A DNA stretch of 64,000 nt from Saprospiraceae bacterium (GCA_020627535.1 JAHDGU010000016.1:1-64000); one strand, 5' to 3'. Positions 1-8,697 are shown, counted from the first letter of the stretch. The notes: generated by a model from the letters alone, not told the origin. Program-made: numbers and translations.

Positions 1-54
1 ATCACGTACGGTTCTGTGAGAGGCTTGGGGTGAAATTCCCCAGGTCTACTTGAC
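1..54 (+). mobile_element. Group II intron, 3' end (domain V distal strand + domain VI)
   Basis: The first 17 bases carry the distal strand of a domain V helix (CACGTACGGTTCTG), typical of bacterial group II introns. A domain VI hairpin follows: CTTGGGG pairs with CCCCAGG around a short loop at about 24-44. The intron then ends CTACTTGAC, with an unpaired A at 48, seven bases from the proposed 3' splice site after 54, in the usual branch-point position. The rest of the intron, including any reverse transcriptase gene, lies left of the window. The intron reads on the plus strand while the host gene reads on the minus strand, so the host mRNA cannot be restored by splicing. Assignment is by motif recognition only; the intron class is not certain (IIC-like ending). 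Confidence 0.8.
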
Positions 55-1953
55 GGATAGTACCCAGAGTTGAAAGCTCCTGCCAAATCTATTTTCATGA
101 TAAAATGACTGAAGGAACTGCTGCTGATGTTGAAAGGCCAATTTTATCATAGCGTGATCGGATAGTGAATGGCTCAGAGAGAGTCTTGGACTCCAGTAGA
201 TCTGAGAAGTTCCAGAGTAATAACTACTGTGGAGACCAACCTGTCCTATTGTATTTCGCCAATTCCATTTTTTGAGGACAAATGGCGCAACTTGCCATTG
301 TTCTTCGGTAAAGTCAATCACGAGGATACTGTCATTGGCAATGCGACTATTGGTCTTATCTAGGCTCGATCTGATACCATAGGACCACGATCCTGCAGCA
401 GCTTCTTGACTTTCTTTCCAGCTCAAATGGTAATGATTGATGTCATTGGATTGAAAAATACCTGCTGCGGAGCTATTGGAGTTTATCGGTCCTTGTCGAT
501 TGAATCCAAGATCTAGCTTGCCATCACTTTTGTTTTCACTATAACCAATGTTCCACTCTTGCTCTCGCTCTTGTGACATAGTTCTTTTCCATTTGGCAGC
601 CATAGCTGTATTTGTCCAATGGGTATTTTCTTGAAGTTGCAATGTGTTTTGTGCAGTGATGAGTTGGGGCCGAGTGCGGAAGTCAAAGCTAAAGTCATAG
701 TCATACTGGTCTCGGGCATGGAATCCACTGATAGTAAGTAGGCTGTTTTCCCAATTTTTCACAAGTTTTAGATTTCCATCAAAAAATTTGAATTCAGGAC
801 TGATTTGTAGTCTTTGATCGTCTTGTAGCGGATCCCCTGTATCGATATCTTCTATTTTTCTAGCGTCTTGATTCAATTGATTGAAAAAATCGTTTCGAAT
901 GATAGAGTTCATTGTGAATCTTCCACCTATCTGCAAGTGTAGATCATTCCCAAATCCAAATTGCCTGCTAGCTTGTGTGAGTAGATTGCTGACTGATAAA
1001 AAACCACTGCCCTGTGCGAATTCGTCGGGGGATTCAATCTCAAGGACAGATCCTGATCTGCCACCATATTGGATGGGGGTAAAATTTTTGTGTAGTGTCA
1101 TACGAGCCACCATTGATTCATTGACACTACTGAAAGAACTGAAGAGCTTGTCAATTTTGAGCAGTTGCATACCATCCCAATGAATATGACTTTCCTCCGT
1201 TTTAGCTCCACGTATCTTGAGAGCGGCAGATCGATCATTGATGGCATTCACTCCTGGTAGTAGCTGAATAGATCTGATGCTTGAACCGAACTGTGCAATT
1301 CCAGATTTCTTTGCTCCAGAGAGGGATATACTTTGCTTATCGCTTGACCAGCGTGGTAGTGTCCAGTCATCACTGACGATGATCAGGTTGATCTTTTGTT
1401 GGCTCGATGTCAGAAGTATGTCTAGCCTTGCCCGATCTGATGGCACTGTGGTGGTCTGGTATTCCTGATATGAAAGATAATTGCAGACCAGTCGTGCAGT
1501 ATCTTGTGTGCTGGGGAGTCTCAGACTGAAGTGACCAGTTTCATCTGCCACTGTACCGATTTCTCTTGATAGATCAAATATGGTAGCAAAAGCTAGCGCT
1601 TCTTTTGTCTTGGCGTCCCTCACTTGGCCTTCGATAGTCCAGTACTTTTTTTCTGATCTTGGTGTTTCTTGTTTTCGTCTGATCAGAATCTTGTCATCAT
1701 CAATGGCATAGTATTCTAGTCCAGCTGCATTCAATATCTCATATAGTGCGGATATAGGGTCTGCTTGGTCTTGAGATATTTCTACTCGAATTCCACCAAT
1801 AGACCCTTTATCATAGGCCAACCTGAGATCGTGGTCTTGAGAAAACTGATCAAGTACCGAAGACAGATCTTGTGGACTTAGAGATTTTTCTGTCTGCGAC
1901 TTTAATAGACCTGAAGCTAGGCACAGGGTAGTGATGATCCAAAGTCTCCACAT
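46..1953 (-). CDS. TonB-dependent receptor with STN domain, 3' end cut off by a group II intron
   Basis: Outer-membrane receptor of the FecA type. The chosen start is the ATG at 1953, whose A is shared with the TAA stop of the upstream FecR gene (TAATG); it gives a clean signal peptide, MWRLWIITTLCLASG. A start further upstream would overlap fecR by about 50 bases. Order: STN (secretin/TonB N-terminal) domain at about 21-94, carboxypeptidase-like regulatory domain at 106-189, plug at about 200-310 (with SIRSIQLLPGVN and IRGAK), then beta-barrel. The barrel stops at FQLWVLS; the last two residues, VK, and the TAG come from the intron. Family members continue past this point for many more strands, so the barrel end and its C-terminal signature are missing. 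The STN domain implies signalling to the adjacent FecR and sigma factor. The gene is probably non-functional. Confidence 0.85.
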   Translation of the reverse strand: MWRLWIITTLCLASGLLKSQTEKSLSPQDLSSVLDQFSQDHDLRLAYDKGSIGGIRVEISQDQADPISALYEILNAAGLEYYAIDDDKILIRRKQETPRSEKKYWTIEGQVRDAKTKEALAFATIFDLSREIGTVADETGHFSLRLPSTQDTARLVCNYLSYQEYQTTTVPSDRARLDILLTSSQQKINLIIVSDDWTLPRWSSDKQSISLSGAKKSGIAQFGSSIRSIQLLPGVNAINDRSAALKIRGAKTEESHIHWDGMQLLKIDKLFSSFSSVNESMVARMTLHKNFTPIQYGGRSGSVLEIESPDEFAQGSGFLSVSNLLTQASRQFGFGNDLHLQIGGRFTMNSIIRNDFFNQLNQDARKIEDIDTGDPLQDDQRLQISPEFKFFDGNLKLVKNWENSLLTISGFHARDQYDYDFSFDFRTRPQLITAQNTLQLQENTHWTNTAMAAKWKRTMSQEREQEWNIGYSENKSDGKLDLGFNRQGPINSNSSAAGIFQSNDINHYHLSWKESQEAAAGSWSYGIRSSLDKTNSRIANDSILVIDFTEEQWQVAPFVLKKWNWRNTIGQVGLHSSYYSGTSQIYWSPRLSLSHSLSDHAMIKLAFQHQQQFLQSFYHENRFGRSFQLWVLSVK

Positions 1954-2945
1954 TACTCTGATGGGGAATTGATCAAAACATTTTTTCCATCGATCTCCCA
2001 CTCAAGGCGCATGGGCCAACAAATGGAATGAATCGCTTCATTCAAATTTTGGCCTATGAAAAATCCCGAATAAGATCGATTTTTCAACTCATCGGGAAGC
2101 ATGATCTTGACATCATACTGTCGTTCCAGTTCTGCAAATACATCACTGAGTGGGTCATTATCAAAATGATGGATGTCTTGTATGTAGGCCAGGTCATGAT
2201 CGTTTTTGAGTGGCTTCAGGTAGAGCTTCTCATTTTGGGTGAAACTCCCCTGATAGGGTTCAAGGTCTACGATGTCGTCTTCAGATACACTTACACGGAC
2301 TCTTCCAGTGTAGCATGCCACTTTAAAATCCGAATCACGTGCTATGATATTAAAACTCGTTCCCAGGACTTCGATTTGTCCCATTGGTGTATTGACGGTG
2401 AATTTGCTTCCTTTCTCTACATCAAAGAATGCCTCTCCTTCCAATGAGATATCACGGTTCGTCTCCCAGGTCTTCGTGTTGTAGCTGAGTTGAGAGACTG
2501 AATTGAGGTGTACTGTAGATCCGTCCGGTAGTTGGTGTTCCATGATTTCTCCCACTGTGGTGGCAATGGCAGTGTTCGATGAGCTTTTGGTGCTGAGATA
2601 TATCACTAAGCCTAGACTGAGCGGTAGTATGATGGAAGCAGCGATTTTTCTCCAAGTTAGGTGTCTTGGCTTGGTCATCTCTATTACTTGGGTATCGCTA
2701 AGAGTCGCTCGATCTATTTTTTCCCATATCGCGTCTTTTAGCGCATTGCTCGGAGGCGAGGACATCGTCTCTATCGCGGCCAGTATTTCCTTTGCCTTGT
2801 TGATCTTGCCCTGCTGGTCTGGATGCTCTAGTATCCATTCTTGCCATACTACGTCAAGTTTCTCATCGGCACCTCGGACCCAACGTATGAAGTCATCGGC
2901 CTGTGCCAAATCCTCAACGGTATAGTCTAAGTAGCTTTTTTTCAT
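1953..2945 (-). CDS. FecR-family anti-sigma factor
   Basis: Inner-membrane regulator linking the outer-membrane receptor to the ECF sigma factor. The 330-residue protein has a cytoplasmic N-terminal region (about 1-98) expected to hold the sigma factor, one membrane span at about 99-118 (IAASIILPLSLGLVIYLS), a periplasmic FecR domain at about 130-225 (DGSTVHLNS, GEAFFDVEKG, VLGTSFNI) and a C-terminal DUF4974-like domain (DPLSDVFAELERQYDVKI). It lies 26 bases after the sigma factor gene and its stop overlaps the receptor start, so the three genes form one coupled unit. With the receptor cut by an intron, this anti-sigma factor may have lost its signal input; that is an inference. Confidence 0.93.
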   Translation of the reverse strand: MKKSYLDYTVEDLAQADDFIRWVRGADEKLDVVWQEWILEHPDQQGKINKAKEILAAIETMSSPPSNALKDAIWEKIDRATLSDTQVIEMTKPRHLTWRKIAASIILPLSLGLVIYLSTKSSSNTAIATTVGEIMEHQLPDGSTVHLNSVSQLSYNTKTWETNRDISLEGEAFFDVEKGSKFTVNTPMGQIEVLGTSFNIIARDSDFKVACYTGRVRVSVSEDDIVDLEPYQGSFTQNEKLYLKPLKNDHDLAYIQDIHHFDNDPLSDVFAELERQYDVKIMLPDELKNRSYSGFFIGQNLNEAIHSICWPMRLEWEIDGKNVLINSPSE

Positions 2946-2971
2946 ATCTGACGTATATTGTGCACGATGGT

Positions 2972-3571
2972 TTAATGTAACAAGACTTTATGAATGTCGA
3001 GTGTACTCAGAAGATTTATTAAATAGCTCAGAAACATAAGTCCAAGTATTTTTCTTAAGGAGTTGATGGCTCTACTGGCTGTATTCCTTATGGATTGGTG
3101 GTTGAATCCGGTATACTCTGCGATTTCTTTGTAATCATATCCCTCAAAGTACTTGAGATAAAGCACTTCTCTTTGTTGCTCACTGAGCTGCTGGAGTGCG
3201 GCTTTGAGCCTCGCAGTCTCGGTACTTTGATCATGGGCAGGCTCCTCTTGTTCGGTTTTGTGAGACGCGAGATTCAGCTCCTGATTGCTGCGGGAACCGA
3301 GAAGTCTGATGATCTTGCGTCTGATGGAGACTATGAGGTAAGGTCTGATATTGGTCGTAGGTCCGAGTGAGTCTCTTTTTTGCCATAGTTCGATGAAGAG
3401 GTCTTGGATTGCGTCTTCTACGATGCCATGATCTCGAGTAAGTTGAGCTCCATAACTATAGAGGGCATCTACATGCTGACGATAGATGTATGCCAAGGCA
3501 GTCTTGTCTCCTTGGCGGAGACTGTCCCAATATTCTTGATCATTTATCAATGAGTGTAAAGTTAGGATCAA
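2972..3571 (-). CDS. ECF RNA polymerase sigma factor (FecI-like, Bacteroidota type)
   Basis: A 199-residue sigma-70 family factor of the extracytoplasmic function group. Region 2 spans about 25-95 (YIYRQHVDALYSYGAQLT, DAIQDLFIELWQKRD, YLIVSIRRKIIRLL). Region 4 spans about 125-175 (LSEQQREVLYLKYFEGYDYKEIA, then a helix-turn-helix ending RAINSLRKIL). It is first in the sigma, FecR, TonB-receptor unit and is divergent from the repeat lipoprotein at 3701. The hydrophobic tail after region 4 (LMFLSYLINLL) is common in Bacteroidota members. Its direct targets cannot be read from the sequence; the adjacent receptor is the usual one. Confidence 0.92.
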   Translation of the reverse strand: MILTLHSLINDQEYWDSLRQGDKTALAYIYRQHVDALYSYGAQLTRDHGIVEDAIQDLFIELWQKRDSLGPTTNIRPYLIVSIRRKIIRLLGSRSNQELNLASHKTEQEEPAHDQSTETARLKAALQQLSEQQREVLYLKYFEGYDYKEIAEYTGFNHQSIRNTASRAINSLRKILGLMFLSYLINLLSTLDIHKVLLH

Positions 3572-3700
3572 TCGATACTTTGGCTTTGATTACTGCACAA
3601 TATCCACTGGATTTCAATTTTTTTGGTCATAGCTGAGTACACTAGGATATCTGATTTTCTTATAAGGGCAAAAGACATTCACAATTTAAAACCTTAAACA

Positions 3701-4672
3701 ATGAGAAGTATGAAAAGCAGAATGATGATTGCCACTTTGAGTATGATGGCAATGTTCTTTATGACAAGCTGTCAAGAAGAGGCAGAGATTATTGAATCCA
3801 CGGAGTCAATAGAAGAGATTAGTTTTCGGACGGTCGACGAAATGGAGGAAGAAGGCCTACTGGGCTGTGGTGGCTGTTTTAGCCTTGTGTATCCTGTGAC
3901 TGTGGAGTTTGAAGATGGATCGCAAGTGACAGTAGGAGATAGAGAAGAGATGGTCGCGGCGATCAAGGCCTACTATGAGGAAAACCCACCAAGCAGACCA
4001 CGATTGATCAATCGACCAAATTTTGTGTATCCGATAGACGTGATGCTAGAGGATGGCTCTGTCCTCACGCTGGAATCACGAGATGATCTGAAACTAGTCT
4101 TGCAGGATTGTGACTTTGAGCCACGACGACCTTTCAATGGGATCTTTGGGCGCCATGGTCAAAGACTGGGTCTCAATAGATGTTTCAATCTTGTCTTCCC
4201 ACTGAGCATAGACTTTCCAGATGGTAGCTCAACGGAAGTAGCGGATCGTGAGGAGCTCAAAGATGCTATCAAGACCTGGAAGCTTGACAATCCAGATGCG
4301 GAAGAAAGACCTAATCTGTCATTTCCTTATGACGTCGAGTTGCAAGATGGAACGATCATCACAGTAGCTTCTGAGGAGGACAAAGAAGAGTTGAAGGAGT
4401 ACTGCGGTGGATTGATAGGGGAAGGTCATGGTACACCATGTTTTACCATCAATTATCCTGTAGAGATTTTATTTCCAAGTGGTGTCACAATCAGTGCCGC
4501 AGATCGAGAGGATTTGATTGCGAAAATCGCCGTTTGGAAAGCAAATAATCCAGATGCAGAAGAGAGGCCTCAGCTGGTCTATCCGATTACAGTGACATAT
4601 ACGGAAGATGGATCTGAATTGATTATTAACTCACGTTCCGAGTGGCGAGATGCTGTGAGAGGCTGTAGGTAG
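3701..4672 (+). CDS. Repeat-bearing lipoprotein, three Cys-bounded modules, function unknown
   Basis: Predicted lipoprotein of 323 residues with lipobox MTSC and the lipidated Cys at 24. An acidic linker precedes three modules, each starting with Cys-Phe and ending with Cys: 59-137, 161-235 and 247-322. Each module holds two half-units of the form (Y/F)P-x-x-V-x-(L/F)-x-DG-(S/T), followed by a short acidic helix such as DREELKDAI. The second and third modules share DNPDAEERP-type linkers, which points to recent duplication. One disulfide per module is plausible outside the inner membrane. I do not recognise a named family. It is divergent from the sigma/FecR/receptor unit and could be one of its targets, but no promoter motif proves this. 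Confidence 0.8.
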   Translation: MRSMKSRMMIATLSMMAMFFMTSCQEEAEIIESTESIEEISFRTVDEMEEEGLLGCGGCFSLVYPVTVEFEDGSQVTVGDREEMVAAIKAYYEENPPSRPRLINRPNFVYPIDVMLEDGSVLTLESRDDLKLVLQDCDFEPRRPFNGIFGRHGQRLGLNRCFNLVFPLSIDFPDGSSTEVADREELKDAIKTWKLDNPDAEERPNLSFPYDVELQDGTIITVASEEDKEELKEYCGGLIGEGHGTPCFTINYPVEILFPSGVTISAADREDLIAKIAVWKANNPDAEERPQLVYPITVTYTEDGSELIINSRSEWRDAVRGCR

Positions 4673-4698
4673 AGAATATTTTGAGTTGGTTTATTTCA

Positions 4699-4726
4699 GA
4701 GAGGTGTCAAGGAATTGGCACCTCTC
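4699..4726 (+). terminator. Rho-independent terminator between convergent genes
   Basis: GAGAGGTGTC at 4699-4708 pairs with GGCACCTCTC at 4717-4726, with one G-T pair and an 8-base loop. TTGCTTT follows. It lies just after the lipoprotein stop (4672) and before the converging kinase stop (4747), so it could serve the plus-strand gene. The T tract is imperfect. Confidence 0.6.
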
Positions 4727-4746
4727 TTGCTTTACATCTAGCTCAC

Positions 4747-6720
4747 TCATTTGTCGTGCCGATTTTGGTGGTCTGTGGTTTTGGGTATCTCGATACTCAC
4801 TGTGGTGCCTCGACCAGGGTAGGACTCGATATCCATATGACCACTGAGATAGTCGACGCGAGATCGGACTGAGTGTAAGCCGAGCCCTTCATATATCTGC
4901 TGAGGCACAAAGCCACTTCCATTATCTTCTACGATAAGTTGTATCACTTCGTCTAGGACATAGTAGGAGAGTTCGACCTTACTAGGGGCTGCATGATTCA
5001 TAGCATTGGAGAGCAACTCTTGAGCGATGCGATAGACGAATATCTCTATGGTCTCAGAGAATCTTGCTTCACTGTCAGCAATCTGGATATGAAATTCAAC
5101 CGTCGAATTATCATACTGATGAACTAGATTTCTAAGGGCAGCAGAAATGCCACTAGATCTCAATATGGGGGGCATGAGATTGTGAGATATCCTGCGGACT
5201 TCCTCGCAGGCGTCATCCATCATATTCTGAGCAGACCTATAGATATTTAAGTTCTCAATTTTCTTGATCTCTTCTTCGATACGCCCGAAGTGCGCTTTTA
5301 CGGAAGTCAAGAGCGAACCTAAGCCATCATGGAGGTCTTTGGCAATTCTATTCCTCTCTGATTCTTGTCCTTCAATCATCGATGATAGCGCCAGTATTTT
5401 ATTTTCCTTTTCCATCCGCACTATTTTTTGTTGATTGAGCTCATTGGTAGAAGTGAGCAGTTGATTTTTTTGTTTTTGCTGCCGCCAAATGAATATTCCA
5501 ATGAGCAGTGTTGACAATAGTCCTATTCCCAGAATCCAACTCTGTAGTTTTCGTGTATTTAGTTTATTGGCTTGCATTTCAATGGTTTTTTCCTTTTGTG
5601 CTGTCTCGTATTTTTCTTGGAGATCAGCCATGGTCTGTTCGTTGACCAATGCGCGCAGCGAGTCCTGAAGCTTGTGAGCGGACTTTGTGATGGTAAGTGC
5701 CTTGGAGTGCTCGCCAATTTGTTCAAGAATATTTGCTTCTAAGAACATAAAGTCGACTTGATATCGAATCTGATCAGTTTCTGACCCTGTTGTCCATGTT
5801 TTGGCATCTTTGATAGTTGCCAAGCCATCTAGATATCGCTGATGTTCATATTGGAGATTGATCAGTTGTTGATACACTAGGTAGATGTTCTCCTGAGCCT
5901 GGTTTTTTTTGAAATGGGAAATGGACTCTTTCAAGAAATCTACGCGTAAAGAGTAGTCCATGGATTCAGGAAGTAAGGAATGGTGATAGGACTGATGAGA
6001 TTGAAAAATCTCCTCGTATAATTGGGAGTACAGGGCGAAGTGCTTTGCCCACTTTTGCTTGCTGATTTGATAGCTTGAGTAGTGGTTGAGGAGATAGGAT
6101 AGACAGATGAATTGTTCTTTCTTTTTAGTATTTTGGGACTCCTTGTAGGCAGAAAGTAAATGATCTTCTGCTTGAGGATACATAGACATTTTATTGAGTG
6201 CTTCACTTGCATTGATATGGGCATACATTCGACGGCCATATTGTTGCTCATCCAGACTTTCTAAGGTTCTGATTGCCCAATAATGACTCGAGTCTTGCAA
6301 GCCTTGAAGGGCATAGCACATGGTCAGGCGCGTATAATATTCCGACAGTCTATGTTGACGTTTTGATGATTTTGCGATTTGAATCGCACGCCTGACAGCT
6401 GAGACGCCTTCATGATATTGTCCTACATTACAATAGTATTGACTCTGGTATTGAAGGCTTTCTCCGATTCCTACGATATAGTTGTGAGTCTCACTGAGTG
6501 TCATCGCAAGCTGCAGATAGTGGAGCTGGCTGTCGAGTGCATGAGTTTTGTGACGGTAGTAGTTGCTGGCAAGGAAGTAATGACTGACTTTTTCTTCTAT
6601 GCTCTGAGCGTCTTCTATGTTCTTGAGGATTGATGAAATCTCAGGTATGTACTTTGACTGTGCTATTACAGGATAGACAAACAGACACGAGATGAGTATA
6701 TGAAGTAATCTTGCTCTCAC
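4747..6720 (-). CDS. Sensor histidine kinase with TPR-like periplasmic region (NarL/HisKA_3 type)
   Basis: Membrane histidine kinase. The start chosen is GTG at 6720, giving VRARLLHILISCLFVYPVIAQ as signal peptide. A longer frame to 6891 exists, but its first residues translate a GC-rich intergenic repeat and a non-hydrophobic stretch, so I reject it. From this start (657 residues): helical tetratricopeptide-like repeats at about 25-370, a coiled linker, one membrane span at about 394-413 (SWILGIGLLSTLLIGIFIW), a HisKA_3 dimerisation domain with phospho-acceptor His 464 in RIAKDLHDGLGSLLTS, and a HATPase domain (ELLSNAMNHA, EDNGSGF, GLGLHSVRSRV, GRGTTVSIEIP). No LuxR-type response regulator, its usual partner, lies next to it. 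Confidence 0.88.
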   Translation of the reverse strand: MRARLLHILISCLFVYPVIAQSKYIPEISSILKNIEDAQSIEEKVSHYFLASNYYRHKTHALDSQLHYLQLAMTLSETHNYIVGIGESLQYQSQYYCNVGQYHEGVSAVRRAIQIAKSSKRQHRLSEYYTRLTMCYALQGLQDSSHYWAIRTLESLDEQQYGRRMYAHINASEALNKMSMYPQAEDHLLSAYKESQNTKKKEQFICLSYLLNHYSSYQISKQKWAKHFALYSQLYEEIFQSHQSYHHSLLPESMDYSLRVDFLKESISHFKKNQAQENIYLVYQQLINLQYEHQRYLDGLATIKDAKTWTTGSETDQIRYQVDFMFLEANILEQIGEHSKALTITKSAHKLQDSLRALVNEQTMADLQEKYETAQKEKTIEMQANKLNTRKLQSWILGIGLLSTLLIGIFIWRQQKQKNQLLTSTNELNQQKIVRMEKENKILALSSMIEGQESERNRIAKDLHDGLGSLLTSVKAHFGRIEEEIKKIENLNIYRSAQNMMDDACEEVRRISHNLMPPILRSSGISAALRNLVHQYDNSTVEFHIQIADSEARFSETIEIFVYRIAQELLSNAMNHAAPSKVELSYYVLDEVIQLIVEDNGSGFVPQQIYEGLGLHSVRSRVDYLSGHMDIESYPGRGTTVSIEIPKTTDHQNRHDK

Positions 6721-6784
6721 TACAGTAGATTCAAAACTGATGATATCTATCCGATATCTACCTCTATGAAAATAGGGATATTTT

Positions 6785-6876
6785 GCGTCAGGGATCGGAG
6801 TGATCGGCGGAGCCGAGTCCGAGGCACGAAGGACCAAGTCACGCAGAGCCCGGTCGGCCCAAAAGCCGAGACGCCC
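6785..6876 (-). repeat. GC-rich Bacteroidota-type intergenic palindromic repeat, copy 1
   Basis: Read on the minus strand, the block starts GGGCGTCTCGGC, passes GGGCCGACCGGGCTCTG, GACTTGGTCCTTCG and GGACTCGGCTCCGCC, and ends GATCCCTGACGC. It matches the general plan of a repeat that I recall as common between genes in Flavobacteria and relatives (GGGCG ... GGTCGGG ... ATCCCTAACGC). It is far more GC-rich than its surroundings and sits between two divergent genes. A second, diverged copy lies at 60867-60957. Confidence 0.6.
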
Positions 6877-6937
6877 AGGATCACTACTCATCTAGAATTT
6901 CCATAGATTATGTGTACCTTGTAGCAAACTAGTCAAT

Positions 6938-8296
6938 ATGATCAGTCGGAGAGAAGCACTACAGAAGTTGGGAATAGGCATTGGGACGATCGCTCTAGGC
7001 CAGACTGCTATGGAATGCGAAACGCCGCAAAGCTCAGAGAAGCGAATGCTGGCCCCATGGAATGGAGATCGGCCGATCACGGCGATCACACTCGGAGCGG
7101 GAAACCGTGGCAATGTTTACGGAAATTATGCACTGTCATATCCTGAACAGCTCAATATCGTGGGTGTGGCTGAGCCGATAGATATTCGACGCGAGCGTTA
7201 TCGGAAGGCGCACGACATCTCGAGCGAACGCTTGTACACGACATGGGAGCATGTATTTGATCAGCCGAAGATGGCGGACGCTATCATTATCACAACGCCT
7301 GATGATCTGCACTATGGGCCGTGTATGGCCGCTCTCGAAAAGGGCTATGATATATTGCTCGAAAAACCCATCTCTCCCTCTGAAAAGGAATGTAGGGACA
7401 TACTGCGATTGTCAGAAGAAAAAGGCTCCATTGTGGCCGTGTGCCATGTCTTAAGATATGCTCCTTATTTTCAAGATTTACAAAAAATCGTTGCATCTGG
7501 TGTCCTAGGCAAGGTGGTCAGTATGCAGCATTTTGAACCGATAGAACATGTGCATATGGCGCACAGTTTTGTTCGAGGAAATTGGCATAATTCTAAGACG
7601 AGCAATCCGATCATACTGGCAAAATCTTGTCATGATCTGGATATCATGAAATGGGTGCTGGGAAAATCATGTGTCAAAATGCAAGCCTTTGGTTCTGTGA
7701 GTTGGTTCCATAAGGGGAATGCGCCAGAAGGCAGTACTGCAAGATGTATGGGTGGATGTACACATGAGCCAAATTGTCCTTACTCTGCGATGAAGATATA
7801 CTATCGTGACCGGCAACGAACGTATGTTTTTGATTTGCCAGAAGAGAAAGAGAAGCAAGGCGAGGCGATCTTGGAATATCTTCGCACGACCAATTACGGA
7901 AGATGCGTCTATCGCCTGCAAAATGATCAGCCTGATCACTATACCTGCAATATGCTCTTCGAGGATGACATCACCGCTACCTTTAATATGGAGGCATTTA
8001 CATCTTACCATGGCAGGCGGACGCGGATCATGGGAAGTCTAGGAGATGTGGTCGGTGATATGTATAGCTATACGCATACGGACTTTCTGACTGGTGAGAA
8101 AACCGTCTGGAATAATGAGACTGATGGTCATGGAGGCGGTGACTGGAGACTGGTGCGCGATTGGCTTGAAGCTATCACGAAGCGAGATGATTCTCTCTTG
8201 AGCTCAACCATCCGCGCCAGCATAGAAAGTCACATCATGGGATTTGCTGCCGAACAAAGTCGTAAGTCACAATCTGTAGTGGCTGTGAAAGTCTAG
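6938..8296 (+). CDS. Gfo/Idh/MocA-family oxidoreductase with twin-arginine-like leader
   Basis: NAD(P)-dependent oxidoreductase family acting mainly on sugars and sugar derivatives (or, in some exported members, NAD-dependent glycosidases). The 452-residue protein opens with ISRREALQKLGIGIGTIALG, a twin-arginine-like leader suggesting export after folding. The Rossmann motif GAGNRG is at 53-58 and the family EKP motif at 142-144. The C-terminal domain has the substrate-binding helix (SCHDLDIMKWVLG) and a Cys-containing loop (RCMGGCTHEPNCPYSA) seen in a Bacteroidota subgroup. It starts a plus-strand run of genes; DUF2200 follows after 21 bases. The substrate is unknown. Confidence 0.88.
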   Translation: MISRREALQKLGIGIGTIALGQTAMECETPQSSEKRMLAPWNGDRPITAITLGAGNRGNVYGNYALSYPEQLNIVGVAEPIDIRRERYRKAHDISSERLYTTWEHVFDQPKMADAIIITTPDDLHYGPCMAALEKGYDILLEKPISPSEKECRDILRLSEEKGSIVAVCHVLRYAPYFQDLQKIVASGVLGKVVSMQHFEPIEHVHMAHSFVRGNWHNSKTSNPIILAKSCHDLDIMKWVLGKSCVKMQAFGSVSWFHKGNAPEGSTARCMGGCTHEPNCPYSAMKIYYRDRQRTYVFDLPEEKEKQGEAILEYLRTTNYGRCVYRLQNDQPDHYTCNMLFEDDITATFNMEAFTSYHGRRTRIMGSLGDVVGDMYSYTHTDFLTGEKTVWNNETDGHGGGDWRLVRDWLEAITKRDDSLLSSTIRASIESHIMGFAAEQSRKSQSVVAVKV

Positions 8297-8317
8297 ACTA
8301 AAAAATTTCATTTATTT

Positions 8318-8683
8318 ATGAAGAAGACGTATGACGAGCGTATTGCAGAAATGACCTTTGCTTCTGTCTATCCGCACTATGTCAATAAAGTAGTAAAGAA
8401 AAATAAAACCGTAGAGGAGCTTCATACTGTGATCACTTGGCTTACTGGATTTGACGATCAAAAAATTCAAGAGACGATAGATCGCAAACTGACTTTCGCA
8501 GAATTTTTTGCTGAGGCGGAAATACATCCTAATGTTGACCTCATTAAAGGGCTGATCTGCGGACATAGGGTGGAAGATATAGAAAATCCCCTCACTCAAA
8601 AGACACGCTATCTGGACAAGCTGATTGATGAGCTTGCTCGAGGAAAGAAGATGGAGAGTATTTTACGTGAGCGAAAGAAATAG
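8318..8683 (+). CDS. DUF2200 family protein
   Basis: A 121-residue cytoplasmic protein matching the DUF2200 family over its whole length: DERIAEMTFASVYPHYV near the start, WLTGFDDQKIQE in the middle, and RVEDIENPLTQKTRYLDKL with a basic ending. Its length is typical of the family and the function is unknown. No signal peptide or membrane span is visible. The gene sits 14 bases before the DUF805 gene, likely in the same transcript. Confidence 0.92.
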   Translation: MKKTYDERIAEMTFASVYPHYVNKVVKKNKTVEELHTVITWLTGFDDQKIQETIDRKLTFAEFFAEAEIHPNVDLIKGLICGHRVEDIENPLTQKTRYLDKLIDELARGKKMESILRERKK

Positions 8684-8697
8684 ACAATTACGCTGAT

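Noticed and set aside
2028-2925. Several plus-strand frames opposite fecR and the receptor
   Set aside because: They are shadows of a well-supported coding strand and show no domain.
6721-6891. N-terminal extension of the TPR histidine kinase from an ATG at 6891
   Set aside because: The extension translates the GC-rich repeat at 6785-6876 and delays the signal peptide by 57 residues.
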